Position numbers and translations under genes: made by a program. Shown here piece by piece: positions 26,599-36,390 of a stretch of DNA of 64,000 bases. The stretch covers positions 1-64,000 of the forward strand of contig QHZD01000025.1 of assembly GCA_003225315.1 (NCBI GenBank). Direction: 5' to 3'. This DNA is from Acidobacteriota bacterium (GTDB lineage: Bacteria > Acidobacteriota > Terriglobia > Acidiferrales > UBA7541). Position 1 is the stretch's first letter, and every line of letters begins with the position of its first letter. A model generated the notes under the pieces. It had not been told where the DNA came from and did no database searches. It saw only the letters and a list, made by a program, of their open reading frames with translations.

Positions 26599-27507
26599 CT
26601 AATCAGCAGCGGCAACGGGGGAGAGGGCGGTTAGGTAGGCTTCGCTTTCGGGGAGGACAGCTTCGCCCGTCGTGATGGCCCAGAGCGAGGGGTCGTCCAG
26701 CAGGCGGCTGACAAGCTGGGTGTGCAGGGCATGGCCGGCTTTGTGAGCCTCGACCCGAGCCAGGAGAGGCAGGCCTGCCAAGGCCAGGTCGCCGATCAGA
26801 TCCAGCGCCTTGTGCCGCCCAAACTCGTCAGGAAAGCGTAACGGCCCGTTCATGACGCCGTTATTGGTGAGAACGATGGCGTTCTCAAGTGAGCCGCCGC
26901 GAATGAGACCCATGGCCTTGAGGGGCTCGATGTCGCGCTCAAAACAGAAAGTCCGCGCCCGCGCCAAAAGGTGCCGGAAGGTGTCAGGCCCCACAAGCAT
27001 TTCCACTTCCTGCTGGCCCACGAGCGGGTGCGGAAAGTCCACGTAACAGCGCACACGAAACTCGTCGGCAGGGTAGATGCCGATCCGGCGGTCTCCTTCG
27101 GTGACCTCCAGCGGCCTGAGTATTTTCAGATAGCGCCGCTTCCGGCGCAATTTGCGGACGCCGGCGTGCTCCAGCATCTGCATGAAAGGCTCCGCGGAGC
27201 CGTCGAGAATGGGCACTTCGATGGAGTCGACGTCTATGTAGATGTTGTCGATGCCACAGGAATAGATGGCGGCAAGCACATGCTCGGTGGTGGAAAGCAA
27301 AACGCCTTGCTTCATGAGGCTGGTGGCATAGCTGACGCGGGCGACGTTATGGCCTTGCGCTTCGACATGAAAATTGTCCAAGTCAACGCGGCGAAACACG
27401 ATGCCTGTTTCCGCAGGCGCGGGTACCAGACGGATGTGGCCGTACACTCCCGTGTGGAGGCCCACACCCTCGGCGAAGGATTCTCTTGCGATAGTAGTTT
27501 GGAACAT
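26599..27507 (-). CDS. lpxC: UDP-3-O-acyl-N-acetylglucosamine deacetylase
   Basis: 302 residues from ATG 27507 (GTG 27516 in frame is the alternative). It catalyses the committed step of lipid A synthesis, using zinc. Visible ligand motifs: STTEHVLAAIYSCGIDN (first His, about 74-90), and FGRHKALDLIGDLALAG (His and Asp, about 228-244), plus HKAGHALH near the end (general acid). It heads the leftward block lpxC-glmU-pur and shows that the host makes lipid A. The divergent spacer to the S41 gene (267 bp) presumably holds both promoters. Confidence 0.96.
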   Translation of the reverse strand: MFQTTIARESFAEGVGLHTGVYGHIRLVPAPAETGIVFRRVDLDNFHVEAQGHNVARVSYATSLMKQGVLLSTTEHVLAAIYSCGIDNIYIDVDSIEVPILDGSAEPFMQMLEHAGVRKLRRKRRYLKILRPLEVTEGDRRIGIYPADEFRVRCYVDFPHPLVGQQEVEMLVGPDTFRHLLARARTFCFERDIEPLKAMGLIRGGSLENAIVLTNNGVMNGPLRFPDEFGRHKALDLIGDLALAGLPLLARVEAHKAGHALHTQLVSRLLDDPSLWAITTGEAVLPESEAYLTALSPVAAAD

Positions 27508-27774
27508 TTTCCCCACGAGTATTGTAGCATGTTGTTCACCAACGCCACGCTTGTTTGTGCTTTATTATCAACGGTTTACGAGTTATATACAAGGACACAA
27601 ATCACATGGTGTGGTATTTGCGCAACATTTCGCGGCTTCGACGTGTCTCATCGGAGAATTGCGTCCGTCATTTACCATTGCCTCTCAGGCTTCCTTTTCG
27701 ATTCCAAGCGCGTCCCAATCTCTTGCGGTGGTACAATAGACTCTTGTAGCTTTTTTTTTGTGGAAGGGTGAGGC

Positions 27775-29043
27775 ATGAGTCGAGCAGCTCGCATCGGCAT
27801 TCTTTGCGCGTCAATAGCGATCTTTTGTTACGCAGGCATCGGGCACGTCCTGGGCCGCACGACGGACGACAAAGCGTACAAGTCGCTCACCGTGTACGGC
27901 GAAGTTCTGCAGAAAATTCAGCAGGACTATGTCGACGATCCCAACATGCGCACGGTCACAGCTGGCTCCCTCCACGGGATGCTGGAATCCCTCGACGCGC
28001 AATCCAGCTACCTCACTCCCCGCGAATACGACGAGTACAAAAAGAAGCTCGCCAATACCGGCACTGGCGAAACCGGCCTGACACTGAGCAAGCGGTATGG
28101 TTACGTCATCGTGCTTTCCGTGCTGCCGGATAGTCCGGGCACGCAGGCGGGCATTCGCAGCGGCGATATTTTCGAGTCCATCGGCGGGTTCACTACGCGC
28201 GACATGTCCGTTGGCCAGGCCATGAATCTTCTCAACGGCCAGCCCGGCACGGGCATCAAGGTTGGAGTGATCCGGCGCGGGAAGGCTACGCCGGAGGAAG
28301 TCGATCTTGTCCGCGCCAAGGTGGCAACGCCGAAGATTATCGTCCAGAAAGCCGACCCCGATATCCTGGTTCTGCGCCTGCCGTCGCTCGAAGCCGGCCG
28401 GGCGGATGAAATTCGCAATCGTCTTCTCGACGCGGAAAAACAGGGCATTCACAAGGTCATTTTGGATGTGCGGGAGTGCGGCCGTGGTCCGGTTTCCGAA
28501 GCGATTTCGACCGCGCGTCTTTTCGTTCCCTCGGGCATGCTGACAACACTGCGCGGCCAAACGGTCTCGACACAGGTTTTTTCCGCCGAGCCCAAGCAGG
28601 TGGTCTGGAAGAATCCCGTCGCGGTCTTGATTGACGCTACCACTTCGGGAGCAGCGGAAGTCCTAGCTTCCGCAATTGCTGCAAACCATCGCGGGGACGT
28701 GGTTGGAGAGCGCACATTTGGTCTCGCGTCCGAACAAAAGCTCATCACCCTGGATGATGGCGCTGCGCTGATCCTCACGGTCGCGAACTATTACAATCCG
28801 GGTGGGAAAGCGATTATCGAGGAAGGCGTTACGCCGACGGAAGTGGTGCGTGCCGTACCGGAAGATGATTCGGATACGGCCGAGGAAGATACAGCGCCCG
28901 CGTCGGTTCCCGAGAAAGGTGCAGCTCCCGCTCCGCAGACTCAAAAGGAACCAGGGCTCGGACCGCGTCCCCTGTCTCCGGAAGACCCCATTTTTCACCG
29001 AGCACTTGACCTGTTGAAGGCCCCCGTGAAAAAGGCTGCTTAA
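27775..29043 (+). CDS. S41-family (C-terminal processing) peptidase with altered catalytic Lys position
   Basis: 422 residues: an N-terminal membrane/signal segment (IGILCASIAIFCYAGIGHVL), a PDZ domain (about 95-175, YVIVLSVLPDSPGTQAGIRSGD), and an S41 core. The Ser site is LIDATTSGAAEVLASAI. Where CtpA-type enzymes have FGKGxVQ with the catalytic Lys, this protein has FGLASEQKLITL, so the usual Lys is Leu. A Pro/Glu-rich tail follows. Role: likely periplasmic processing or a binding-only homologue. The next gene is a YibQ-type deacetylase, 7 bp away. Confidence 0.85.
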   Translation: MSRAARIGILCASIAIFCYAGIGHVLGRTTDDKAYKSLTVYGEVLQKIQQDYVDDPNMRTVTAGSLHGMLESLDAQSSYLTPREYDEYKKKLANTGTGETGLTLSKRYGYVIVLSVLPDSPGTQAGIRSGDIFESIGGFTTRDMSVGQAMNLLNGQPGTGIKVGVIRRGKATPEEVDLVRAKVATPKIIVQKADPDILVLRLPSLEAGRADEIRNRLLDAEKQGIHKVILDVRECGRGPVSEAISTARLFVPSGMLTTLRGQTVSTQVFSAEPKQVVWKNPVAVLIDATTSGAAEVLASAIAANHRGDVVGERTFGLASEQKLITLDDGAALILTVANYYNPGGKAIIEEGVTPTEVVRAVPEDDSDTAEEDTAPASVPEKGAAPAPQTQKEPGLGPRPLSPEDPIFHRALDLLKAPVKKAA

Positions 29044-29050
29044 GTTTTCT

Positions 29051-30217
29051 GTGGTCCGGCAGCGTGACTCGGTTCAACCAATCCTGTATTGCTTTTCAGT
29101 CAAAATAAGCTGCGCGGCGCGTTTTGCGCTGCTGGGAATTTCCTTCTTGCTCGTAATTTTCTTTGTTGGCTGCAAGAAAAAGGAAGCGAACCGGCTCGCG
29201 CCCGCGCAAATTCATCAAATCACGCGCGATCTGGCGGCTGCAGGCCGATCCGCAGCACCGAGTGGAACTGAGATTCATACCGGATTGCAAGCATCCGATT
29301 CAGATCGCCAATCAACAGATAGTCTGGATATCACGCTCTTTTCCGAAGGGCCGGATGGTTCCGCGCTGCCCGAAACCACAAGAGTCGAGCGATCCCTGGG
29401 AGCCGTGGCCACACGCTACGGCCTGACAAAAATGCCTTTGCTTTGCCGCGAAGGAATTTGCTTTTCCTACATGAAATTCAGCGTACGAACCCATGTAATC
29501 CACTTTCACATTCGCCCAAAGCTCGCTCAAGGAAGCGACAGCGGCGCTCGATCATCTGGTCCTAGGCTAGCGATTATTTTGGATGACTTAGGCAGCGACC
29601 GCGCGGCGGCCGAAGCCGTGTTCGCTCTCGGTTATCCGCTCACTATTTCCATTTTGCCAAACCACGAGCACTCCGCAGACATCGCTCAGGAAGCGCATCG
29701 CCGCGGGTTCCAGGTCATGCTTCATCTGCCGATGCAATCGGTCGCGAACGAAACGCCGGAAGCGCGGGAATTGCGTCCCGGCATGCCCCCGCCCGAAGTT
29801 GCCGCGATGGTCGATCGATTCCTGCAAAATGTTCCGGACGCGGCCGGCGTCAACAATCATCAAGGGTCACAGGCGACCGCCGATGCCGCGCTGATGGACG
29901 AACTGATGCCGGTATTGCGGGAACGGCACCTCTTCTACGTGGACAGCCGCACAACCGCCGCTACGGTGGCCTATGACACGGCGCAGGACTTTGGAGTTCG
30001 CTCCGCCTTCCGCAACGTCCCTTTCCTCGACGACGTCGCCCAAGTGGCCGCGGTTCGTAAGCAGCTTGAACTGTCGCTTCGCGGCGCTCGCGAAAAGGGC
30101 GAAGCCGTGGCCATCGGCCATCCGCATCCCGCAACACTCCAGGCTCTTCGCGAAGTCCTGCCTCAGGCTCAGGCGCAAGGCGTTCGCTTGGTACCCGCCT
30201 CGGAACTCACGCACTAA
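29051..30217 (+). CDS. Divergent polysaccharide deacetylase family lipoprotein (YibQ-like)
   Basis: 388 residues. A hydrophobic N-terminus ends in a lipobox (LLVIFFVGC at about residues 33-41), so it is probably lipid-anchored. The C-terminal ~220 residues match the divergent polysaccharide deacetylase domain: PRLAIILDDLGSDRAAAEAV, NHQGSQATADAALMDE, FYVDSRTT and AIGHPHPATLQAL. It likely binds or modifies a cell-wall polysaccharide. The S41-YibQ gene order is also known in proteobacteria, which supports an envelope role. The start codon (GTG 29051) is uncertain. Its stop overlaps the convergent CPBP gene by 4 bp. Confidence 0.85.
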   Translation: MVRQRDSVQPILYCFSVKISCAARFALLGISFLLVIFFVGCKKKEANRLAPAQIHQITRDLAAAGRSAAPSGTEIHTGLQASDSDRQSTDSLDITLFSEGPDGSALPETTRVERSLGAVATRYGLTKMPLLCREGICFSYMKFSVRTHVIHFHIRPKLAQGSDSGARSSGPRLAIILDDLGSDRAAAEAVFALGYPLTISILPNHEHSADIAQEAHRRGFQVMLHLPMQSVANETPEARELRPGMPPPEVAAMVDRFLQNVPDAAGVNNHQGSQATADAALMDELMPVLRERHLFYVDSRTTAATVAYDTAQDFGVRSAFRNVPFLDDVAQVAAVRKQLELSLRGAREKGEAVAIGHPHPATLQALREVLPQAQAQGVRLVPASELTH

Positions 30218-31194
30218 GCAGCTTGGTTTTCTTGGATCGGTGCAGGCTCTGTTTTCTTCGTCGGATAAAGGAAATGAATAGCGAGCGCAAGAATTCCCAT
30301 GGTCAGAAAACTGAACACGCTTCCTTCAGGGCCGACCGTTCCGCCTGTAAGCCACGCCTTGCCCTGCATCAAGGATGCATTCGACAGGTGCCCTTCGAAG
30401 ACGATGCCGCTGTTCGGCACGGAGTAAAGGAATGTCTCGCCGAAATCAAAACTCGCGTGCCACCCAACCACCAGCCAAAGATTGCCGGTGCGCCGCAGAG
30501 CAAAAGCGAAAACCAATCCGATCATTACAACGCCTGCCGCGCCCACCCAGCCTTCGCCGGGATTCCCCAAGTGAACGGCTCCAAACGAGCACGAAAGCAC
30601 AATAGCCGCGGGCCAGAAACCAATGCTGTCCGCGAGCGTGTATTGCGTGTATCCCCGAAACAAGAATTCCTCAAACAGGCCCACAAAAACAAAGAAGACT
30701 GCCCACAGCATTCCCCATCGCAGCAAATCTTTGCCGTGTAGAGCTAATACTCCAAAGGAATACCCGCCAAACGCAGCGATCGATCCAATTAATGCTGACA
30801 CTTCGATCAGCCCGATGAGACAGCCTTGCCAGAATAAATTCCCGAACGCTCCTTTCATCGGCAAACCGTAAACGCCGGGAGGGCGCCCCTCGATTTTGGA
30901 CATGATCAAGGCGGCGCCAAAAATGACCAAGAAAGAAAACACTTCATAGGTAAGCGAATAGCCGAAAGAAAAGACGCCGCGCATCGGATGAATAAAATGC
31001 TGTAGGACTGTTCCACCGCCGAATCCGAGCGCAGCCACGAAGGCCGCATAAATCAGCAGGCGCCAGCCGCCGCGCAATCCCTTTTCGTTCAGGAAGATTT
31101 TGCTGAGGATTCTTTCAGGAGGCGGAGCCTGAAGAGGGGGAGCCTGAAGAGGGGGAGCGGAAGAAGGTTGTGCCAATGGTTCGAAATCCAACAA
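30214..31194 (-). CDS. CPBP-family intramembrane metalloprotease
   Basis: 326 residues with about eight membrane segments. The Abi/CPBP motifs are intact: EEFLFRGYTQ (about 172-181), FGAVHLGN and GWHASFDFGE. These form the intramembrane metal-dependent active site of Rce1-like proteases. The N-terminus carries a short Pro-rich direct repeat (PPLQAPPLQAPPP), coded by a DNA repeat near 31120-31155. Upstream, an 8-bp inverted repeat (AAGCCCGT/ACGGGCTT, 31213-31238) may be a leader hairpin. Substrate unknown. Confidence 0.88.
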   Translation of the reverse strand: MLDFEPLAQPSSAPPLQAPPLQAPPPERILSKIFLNEKGLRGGWRLLIYAAFVAALGFGGGTVLQHFIHPMRGVFSFGYSLTYEVFSFLVIFGAALIMSKIEGRPPGVYGLPMKGAFGNLFWQGCLIGLIEVSALIGSIAAFGGYSFGVLALHGKDLLRWGMLWAVFFVFVGLFEEFLFRGYTQYTLADSIGFWPAAIVLSCSFGAVHLGNPGEGWVGAAGVVMIGLVFAFALRRTGNLWLVVGWHASFDFGETFLYSVPNSGIVFEGHLSNASLMQGKAWLTGGTVGPEGSVFSFLTMGILALAIHFLYPTKKTEPAPIQENQAA

Positions 31195-31414
31195 TCACCT
31201 CGAGAAAATATCCAAGCCCGTATGCCGTCTGACGGGCTTGCTGATTCGCCGTAAGCAGATTTGATTCTCAGCTGAGACAGATTTTACCGAAGGAAATCGT
31301 CTCAATCTGGATCAAATCGCTCTCGCAACCGGACTAGATAGTACCTGAAAAGGTTGGATTCCCGCGATAACGCTGATCACCGGGAGCAAGGCACAAAATT
31401 GAGGCGAATCTCTC

Positions 31415-32242
31415 TTAGATTTGTTGTCCGATGTGGATCTCCGCAGCGCCAAGAATCCGCCGGCTCTTTTTTTCTTGCACAAGGAGCACGGCCTTCAGGT
31501 TCTCACGCTTCCATTCCTTCTGCAGAGAAACGCTGGCGTCTTCAGCGAAAGAAGTCTCACCGTCACCCTTCGCTTCGCCGATCTTACGCATCGTGCGCAC
31601 CACGGAGGCATGACGAAGCTCTTCGCCGGCGTTCTCGCCGCGCGTCACCGCGGAGTGCAATCCGGTCTCCGTAATGGCCAGCCAGACTTCCGCTGCATCA
31701 TGCTTTGCCGTTCCTTCCAGTTTTCCCACCTTCACAGAAAAATCTTCCGTGCCGGTTTTGCTTGCCGGACGCTGCTCCAGGATCACCGGCACTTTTGGCT
31801 TGCCTGCGGCTTCCATAATTGCCTGCCGCGCTTTCTGCGGATGGCTGCCGAGGAATTCCACCGTCCCGTCGACAACCATTTGGGGCGTATACGGGTTGCG
31901 GTTGCCGAGAACGCCGGCGTAAGCATTTTGCCGCGACGTCCAGTCTCGCGAAGAGAAAGGGTCGGTCCAGCCCAAATCGTTCCAATAATCGACGTGCTCC
32001 TCCAGCGCGATCAGCTGCACGTTCCCGTTTAGCTGGGCCCCGTCCAGTCGCACCAGCAAAGCGTCCGCGGGTGGACAACTGGAGCATCCTTCAGATGTGA
32101 ATAGCTCGACGACTACCGGCGTCCGGGCCGTCTCCGCCGTCCCAGAAGAAGCCTTCGCCTGAGAACGAACCAGGACCAGCGCGGACACTAGGGTAAGCGT
32201 AACGAGGACAATGTCTTCCAGAAGCCGTTTCATGAGTGTCAT
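31415..32242 (-). CDS. DUF1223 family secreted thioredoxin-like protein
   Basis: 275 residues with a signal/anchor (LVTLTLVSALVLVRSQA) and the DUF1223 signature VELFTSEGCSSCPPADALL (about 44-62), which holds a thioredoxin-like CxxC. Further family motifs are EEHVDYWNDLGWTDPFSS and NPYTPQMVVDG. Members lie in the periplasm and are thought to be redox-active; function untested. It is monocistronic; the 220-bp spacer to the CPBP gene holds only an imperfect hairpin (31273-31302). Confidence 0.88.
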   Translation of the reverse strand: MTLMKRLLEDIVLVTLTLVSALVLVRSQAKASSGTAETARTPVVVELFTSEGCSSCPPADALLVRLDGAQLNGNVQLIALEEHVDYWNDLGWTDPFSSRDWTSRQNAYAGVLGNRNPYTPQMVVDGTVEFLGSHPQKARQAIMEAAGKPKVPVILEQRPASKTGTEDFSVKVGKLEGTAKHDAAEVWLAITETGLHSAVTRGENAGEELRHASVVRTMRKIGEAKGDGETSFAEDASVSLQKEWKRENLKAVLLVQEKKSRRILGAAEIHIGQQI

Positions 32243-32400
32243 ATCCCTACCGCCATCATATCTGATCCTTTTGCCCGGAAAAAGTTACTGGCTAGTCGTG
32301 GCAGGGAGGGCTTTTCACGTTCTAACCGTTATGATAGTCTTCAGCGGTTATCCAAGGCTAAACCGGCTCGGCTTTCGCACTTCTCTCAACGAGGCCTCCC

Positions 32401-33009
32401 ATGCCTTCCACTGACTCTCGGCTGCCGTTGCTGGGTGGGCGGCTCTCCGTCGATTTTGCCAACGCCACTCCTTCAAACGCAAACCTGTCCTGGGAACGTT
32501 TAATCCTCTTTCTGGAGTCGACCGATATAGTCTCATCCGAGCGTGGAGCACAGCTTCTGAGCCTGCCACAGTCCGACCTGCAAGCTGCGCAAGCCCTACT
32601 CCAGAAGGCCTGGCGGCTCGGAACAGCCCTGCGCAAAGTCTTCGCGGCCATGATTCGCAAGCAAAGGATACTCGCGGAATGGATCGCCCCCATAAACGAA
32701 ATCTTGCGTATCACTGAGGGACACGACGAACTCATCGGTAAGGACAATTCCTGGAAAATCGAATTTGTGGCCAGAGAGGGCGGGCTCGACTGGCTGCTCG
32801 CCGCCGTGGCCCGATCCGGGGCAGAGATTGTCGCCGAAGGCGCACGCGCACGCCTTCGAGTCTGCGCCAATCCGAGTTGTGGCATGTTCTTCTACGATAA
32901 TTCGCGCACCCGCCGCCGGCGCTGGTGTTCCATGGCCGTTTGCGGCAACCGCAGCAAAGTTGCCGCTTTCGCGCGCAATCACCCATCGGCGCGCCACGCT
33001 TCCAATTAA
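32401..33009 (+). CDS. CGNR zinc-finger / ABATE-domain regulator
   Basis: 202 residues. The N-terminal ABATE domain (about 1-130; LLGGRLSVDFANATP at the start) is followed by a treble-clef-like zinc finger with CANPSCGMFFYDNSR, RRRRWCSMAVCGNRSKV (about 153-188). The CGNR motif and four Cys are intact. These proteins are presumed stress-related transcription regulators. It stands alone between divergent DUF1223 and convergent M48 genes. Confidence 0.9.
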   Translation: MPSTDSRLPLLGGRLSVDFANATPSNANLSWERLILFLESTDIVSSERGAQLLSLPQSDLQAAQALLQKAWRLGTALRKVFAAMIRKQRILAEWIAPINEILRITEGHDELIGKDNSWKIEFVAREGGLDWLLAAVARSGAEIVAEGARARLRVCANPSCGMFFYDNSRTRRRRWCSMAVCGNRSKVAAFARNHPSARHASN

Positions 33010-33032
33010 GCTGGGTCCTGCCTTCCTCACGG

Positions 33033-34415
33033 CTACTTCACGTACTTCGGCGATTCCCCTTTTGACCAGGGGTCGTACGCGTGCGCGAACACCAAGCGGT
33101 CTGCCAACGGCGGATGCGAATAGAGCCAGAAGGTGATAAGCGGCGGCGGATTGGGATCCGCAAGGTCCAGCTCTCCAAGAACCTGAAACGCGTGCGCGGC
33201 CACCTCAGCCGAATTCGGGACCAGTCCGTGGATGACTTCTAATCCGTAAACGTCCGCGGCATGCTCCTGCATTCGGCTGTAGCCGTTGATGACCGGCGAA
33301 GAAACGAACAGCAGCACTTGCAGTAGCAAGAGGAGCACCACTAGCGAAGCCCAATCTTCCTGCCCGTGGAGCTTCCAATCCTTGCCCCAGCGATCCAGCG
33401 CCCAATGCAGGCCTCGAAACAGGAAATAGAGCGCGAATAGCAACCCGGCTGCTCCCGTCAGAAAGCCTTGGCGAACGTGTCCAAGGACGTAGTGGCCGAG
33501 TTCATGTCCCACAATGAACAGGCATTCGTTGTTGGAAGTCTTTTGAATCGTGGTATCCCAGATCACCACGCGTTTTGAGGCTCCCAGTCCCGTCACGTAA
33601 GCGTTGATGGCATTCGTTTTCTTGCTCGCTGCCATCAGGAACATGCGGTCCGGCGGAATGGGAACACCCGCATGTTTCGTGAGTTTCTCAATAGCGGCGA
33701 CCATATCTGGATGGTCTTTGCTCAATGGCTCAAACTTGTTGAACAACGGATCGATGACCAGAGGAGTGATCACGATAAGTCCGAGAAGAATCAGGACGGC
33801 AGGAAGCCAGAAATAGAACCACCACCGCCGCGGGCTGCGTCGCATTACGGCAAACAGGATCAAGACCAGAACGATTCCAAATGCCAAGCTTAGGCACTCT
33901 CCCTTGGTCCAATCCCAAAACCACGATCCCCAGCCTTGAATGGACTGTTCGTAATGCAACGAAAGCGAATGCCAATACGCGTGCACAGGCAGGTCCAGAA
34001 CGTCGAGCGTCACGAAGAGAAGCGGCACGAAAACGAATGCTTGGATCCATTTCTTGTCGCTTGCCCTTTCCGCGATGTCGCGAAACTTTGCGGCCCAGCC
34101 CAGCCGAAGGATCAGAAAAAGGAAGAGCCCGCCAAGAAAATACGATAGGAAGTAAAGCGTGTAGCCCGCCCGCGAGTACGCCACAGCCTTGGCCTGTCGC
34201 TCATGCGAAAGCGTGTATTGTTCCGTCCTGGTCTGTTCCGGAGTCTTCGGTCCCGGAGACGAACTCTGCGATGAACCGGTTTGCTGCGGCGACTTCAATG
34301 CCGCCTGCGTTTCCGCATGCGCCGAAGGCGTGGGTACTGAAGAGCCGCGCGACGCCACCACGAAACACAGACTCGCGCAAAGGATGAGCGCGAAACGGGA
34401 CAGCCGCCGTCGCAC
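33033..34415 (-). CDS. M48-family (Ste24-like) membrane metallopeptidase
   Basis: Start set at GTG 34415 (RRRLSRFALILCASLCFVVAS signal), preceded by GAGGTG; a longer frame reaches 34523. Multi-spanning protein of 460 residues with the zinc motif HELGHYVLGH (about 300-309), the third ligand in MQEHAADVYGLE, and an N-terminal CAAX-protease-like region (WDWTKGECLSL). It is likely a membrane proteostasis protease of the HtpX/Ste24 class. A Ser/Gln/Pro-rich linker follows the signal. Confidence 0.88.
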   Translation of the reverse strand: MRRRLSRFALILCASLCFVVASRGSSVPTPSAHAETQAALKSPQQTGSSQSSSPGPKTPEQTRTEQYTLSHERQAKAVAYSRAGYTLYFLSYFLGGLFLFLILRLGWAAKFRDIAERASDKKWIQAFVFVPLLFVTLDVLDLPVHAYWHSLSLHYEQSIQGWGSWFWDWTKGECLSLAFGIVLVLILFAVMRRSPRRWWFYFWLPAVLILLGLIVITPLVIDPLFNKFEPLSKDHPDMVAAIEKLTKHAGVPIPPDRMFLMAASKKTNAINAYVTGLGASKRVVIWDTTIQKTSNNECLFIVGHELGHYVLGHVRQGFLTGAAGLLFALYFLFRGLHWALDRWGKDWKLHGQEDWASLVVLLLLLQVLLFVSSPVINGYSRMQEHAADVYGLEVIHGLVPNSAEVAAHAFQVLGELDLADPNPPPLITFWLYSHPPLADRLVFAHAYDPWSKGESPKYVK

Positions 34416-34581
34416 AAGAGCACCTCGCCAACTTGCAAACGTTACTTTCCGCGCGGTTCCGGCCGAGGCCCGCAAGCGGGGCGAGTATGCCGCACCGCTA
34501 TTCGAACTGGCAGATCTCATCACATTGAGTTAGACGGATTGAACGACGCTGCGTTTCTGTCGCGCGGGCGATGTACAAGAG

Positions 34582-35061
34582 CTACGGAGTGCTCCTTGGA
34601 TGTACCGTCTTGAGGCAATAGTTTCGCACCGCACCCGATGTCGTCAATCCGAAGTGCACGATGGAAGTCCAGCGTTCCAGTTTGTGATGGCCGTAGTGAT
34701 GGAACAAATACGACGCTCCGATCGAAACGCCCGTCCCCGCGGCTTCGACCACTGCAAACGCCGCGTGATTATCCACCAGATCGTTGGTCACCAGGATCTC
34801 CTGATCTCCGCGCCGCCTCAAATTCAGCGTTGAAAAATAATCAAACGTCCGCGCCGCTCCGACGCCGGCAAACAACCAGGCATTCTTCTTGTCCCAGAAG
34901 CGGTGCTGCTGCATTCGTTCCTCGGTCTGACTCTTGCCTCCGGGAGCGACAACGGTTGACGTTGGTGTTTGCCCTTCAGTCTCGGGCGCCTGAGCGGAGA
35001 CTCTCCCCGCCCACATGCTGGTTGCCAGCGCAAGCAAAAGGATCATTTTGTGATTCAGCAA
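34582..35061 (-). CDS. Hypothetical secreted protein
   Basis: 159 residues with a signal peptide (MILLLALATSMWAGRVSAQA). The mature part has the stretches WLFAGVGAARTFDYFSTLNL and VVEAAGTGVSIGASYLFHHYGHHKLER, suggesting small membrane-embedded helices and a His cluster. I recognise no family. It is divergent from the transglutaminase gene at 35161 with only about 100 bp between. Confidence 0.65.
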   Translation of the reverse strand: MLNHKMILLLALATSMWAGRVSAQAPETEGQTPTSTVVAPGGKSQTEERMQQHRFWDKKNAWLFAGVGAARTFDYFSTLNLRRRGDQEILVTNDLVDNHAAFAVVEAAGTGVSIGASYLFHHYGHHKLERWTSIVHFGLTTSGAVRNYCLKTVHPRSTP

Positions 35062-35160
35062 TTCCTTCGCCCCCGGGCATGGCAGTTGCTTAATTTCTCA
35101 AACCAGTATAATCGTATGGGCGCTATTCCGGGCCTTACCTTCCATTGCAGGAGTCCTGAC

Positions 35161-36216
35161 ATGACTCGCTTCCGCCTCGCGCTCTCGCTGATTCTCAGTT
35201 TAGTAGTGCTTGCTGTTGTTGCCGTCCATCGGGGCCATGCGACTGCCGCGGAACCGAGCGGAGCGGTGCCCGCGCGCTCGTTTGAATTCACTTATCAGGT
35301 GCATGTTCCCGCTAATGCAGATTCCGGTGGCCCAACCCATCTTTGGATTCCATTGCCACAGGCCGATGGCTACCAGGACATTCGCGGCTTGCGTGTCGGT
35401 AGCGCCGCGAGCCACGTCTGGGGCCACGATCCCGAATACGGGAATGCCTTTGCGGCTTTCACGCCGACAATGTAGCAATCGGCTGCTGGATTTGATGTAG
35501 TGTTACGATTCACTGCCGTTCGGCGTGAGCACAGGGTTGTTCTGGACGCAGCTGCAACTGCACTGCAGAACGGCTCTGCCCCTGCGCCCCGCGATCCGGA
35601 TCTGCAACGTTACCTCGAACCCGACAAGCTTGTTCCTCTCAACGGCCTCATCTCCGAGCTAGCCAGGGAACACACCGCCGGTGATACGACTCCAATCCAA
35701 AAAGCCCGGCACATCTACGATTACGTGCTCGCCACCATGCGCTATGACAAATCCGGTGAGGGTTGGGGCCGCGGCGATGCCGTTTGGGCCTGCACTTCAA
35801 AACGCGGTAACTGCGCGGATTTTCACTCCCTTTTCATCGGCATGATGCGTTCCTCCGGTATCCCCGCGCGGTTTGAAATCGGCTTCCCGCTGCCCGAAAA
35901 CAAGACCGAAGGCGACATTGCCGGCTATCATTGCTGGGCTGAGTTCTATCTCGCAGGCGTTGGCTGGGTTCCTGTGGATGCTTCGGAAGCCTGGAAGAAT
36001 CCCGCCAAACGCGACTTCTTCTTCGGCGCGCACGACGCCAATCGCGTTTTTTTCACTTACGGCCGCGATATCCGGCTGTCGCCTGACCAGAAGAGTGAAC
36101 CTCTGAATTATTTTATCTATCCTTACGCGGAGGTGAACGGCCAGCCGGTAGAGAACCTGCAGACCAATTTCTCTTTCCGAGAAGTCTCGTCGCAGCTCCC
36201 AACGGCGGACCGTTGA
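35161..36216 (+). pseudogene. Transglutaminase-like protein, interrupted by an in-frame TAG
   Basis: A single reading frame from ATG 35161 (ribosome binding site CAGGAG) to TGA 36214-36216 is broken only by TAG at 35473-35475. Before it are a signal peptide and the N-terminal beta domain (ARSFEFTYQVHVPANADSGG); after it the same frame continues with a normal bridging segment (QSAAGFDVVLRFTAVRREHR) and a complete transglutaminase core with Cys (KRGNCADFHSLF), His (GYHCWAEFY) and Asp (VPVDASEAW). A downstream GTG at 35500 could restart translation, giving a protein without signal peptide. Point mutation, sequencing error or readthrough cannot be separated here. Confidence 0.85.
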
Positions 36217-36390
36217 TGGATTCCTGGCCTGGTCAAGTCGAAGCTCGTGATATCTACGACCAGCGCCGCGTTCGTTCCGACTCACTGCGTTTGCACATTC
36301 GCGTCGTTTTGACACTTCGAATTGTCATTTTCGCTCGGCCGGCGTATCTTGAGAATTGATCCATCTTTGATTGTCATGAGGAGTAGCACT

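Noticed and set aside
31213-31302. Two hairpins upstream of the CPBP gene as a possible terminator or riboswitch
   Set aside because: The stems are short and lack a U-tract or any conserved aptamer element that I recognise.
35500-36216. Treating the second part of the transglutaminase frame as a separate intact gene
   Set aside because: It lacks a ribosome binding site at its GTG and is in the same frame as the upstream signal-peptide part, so a single interrupted gene is the better reading.
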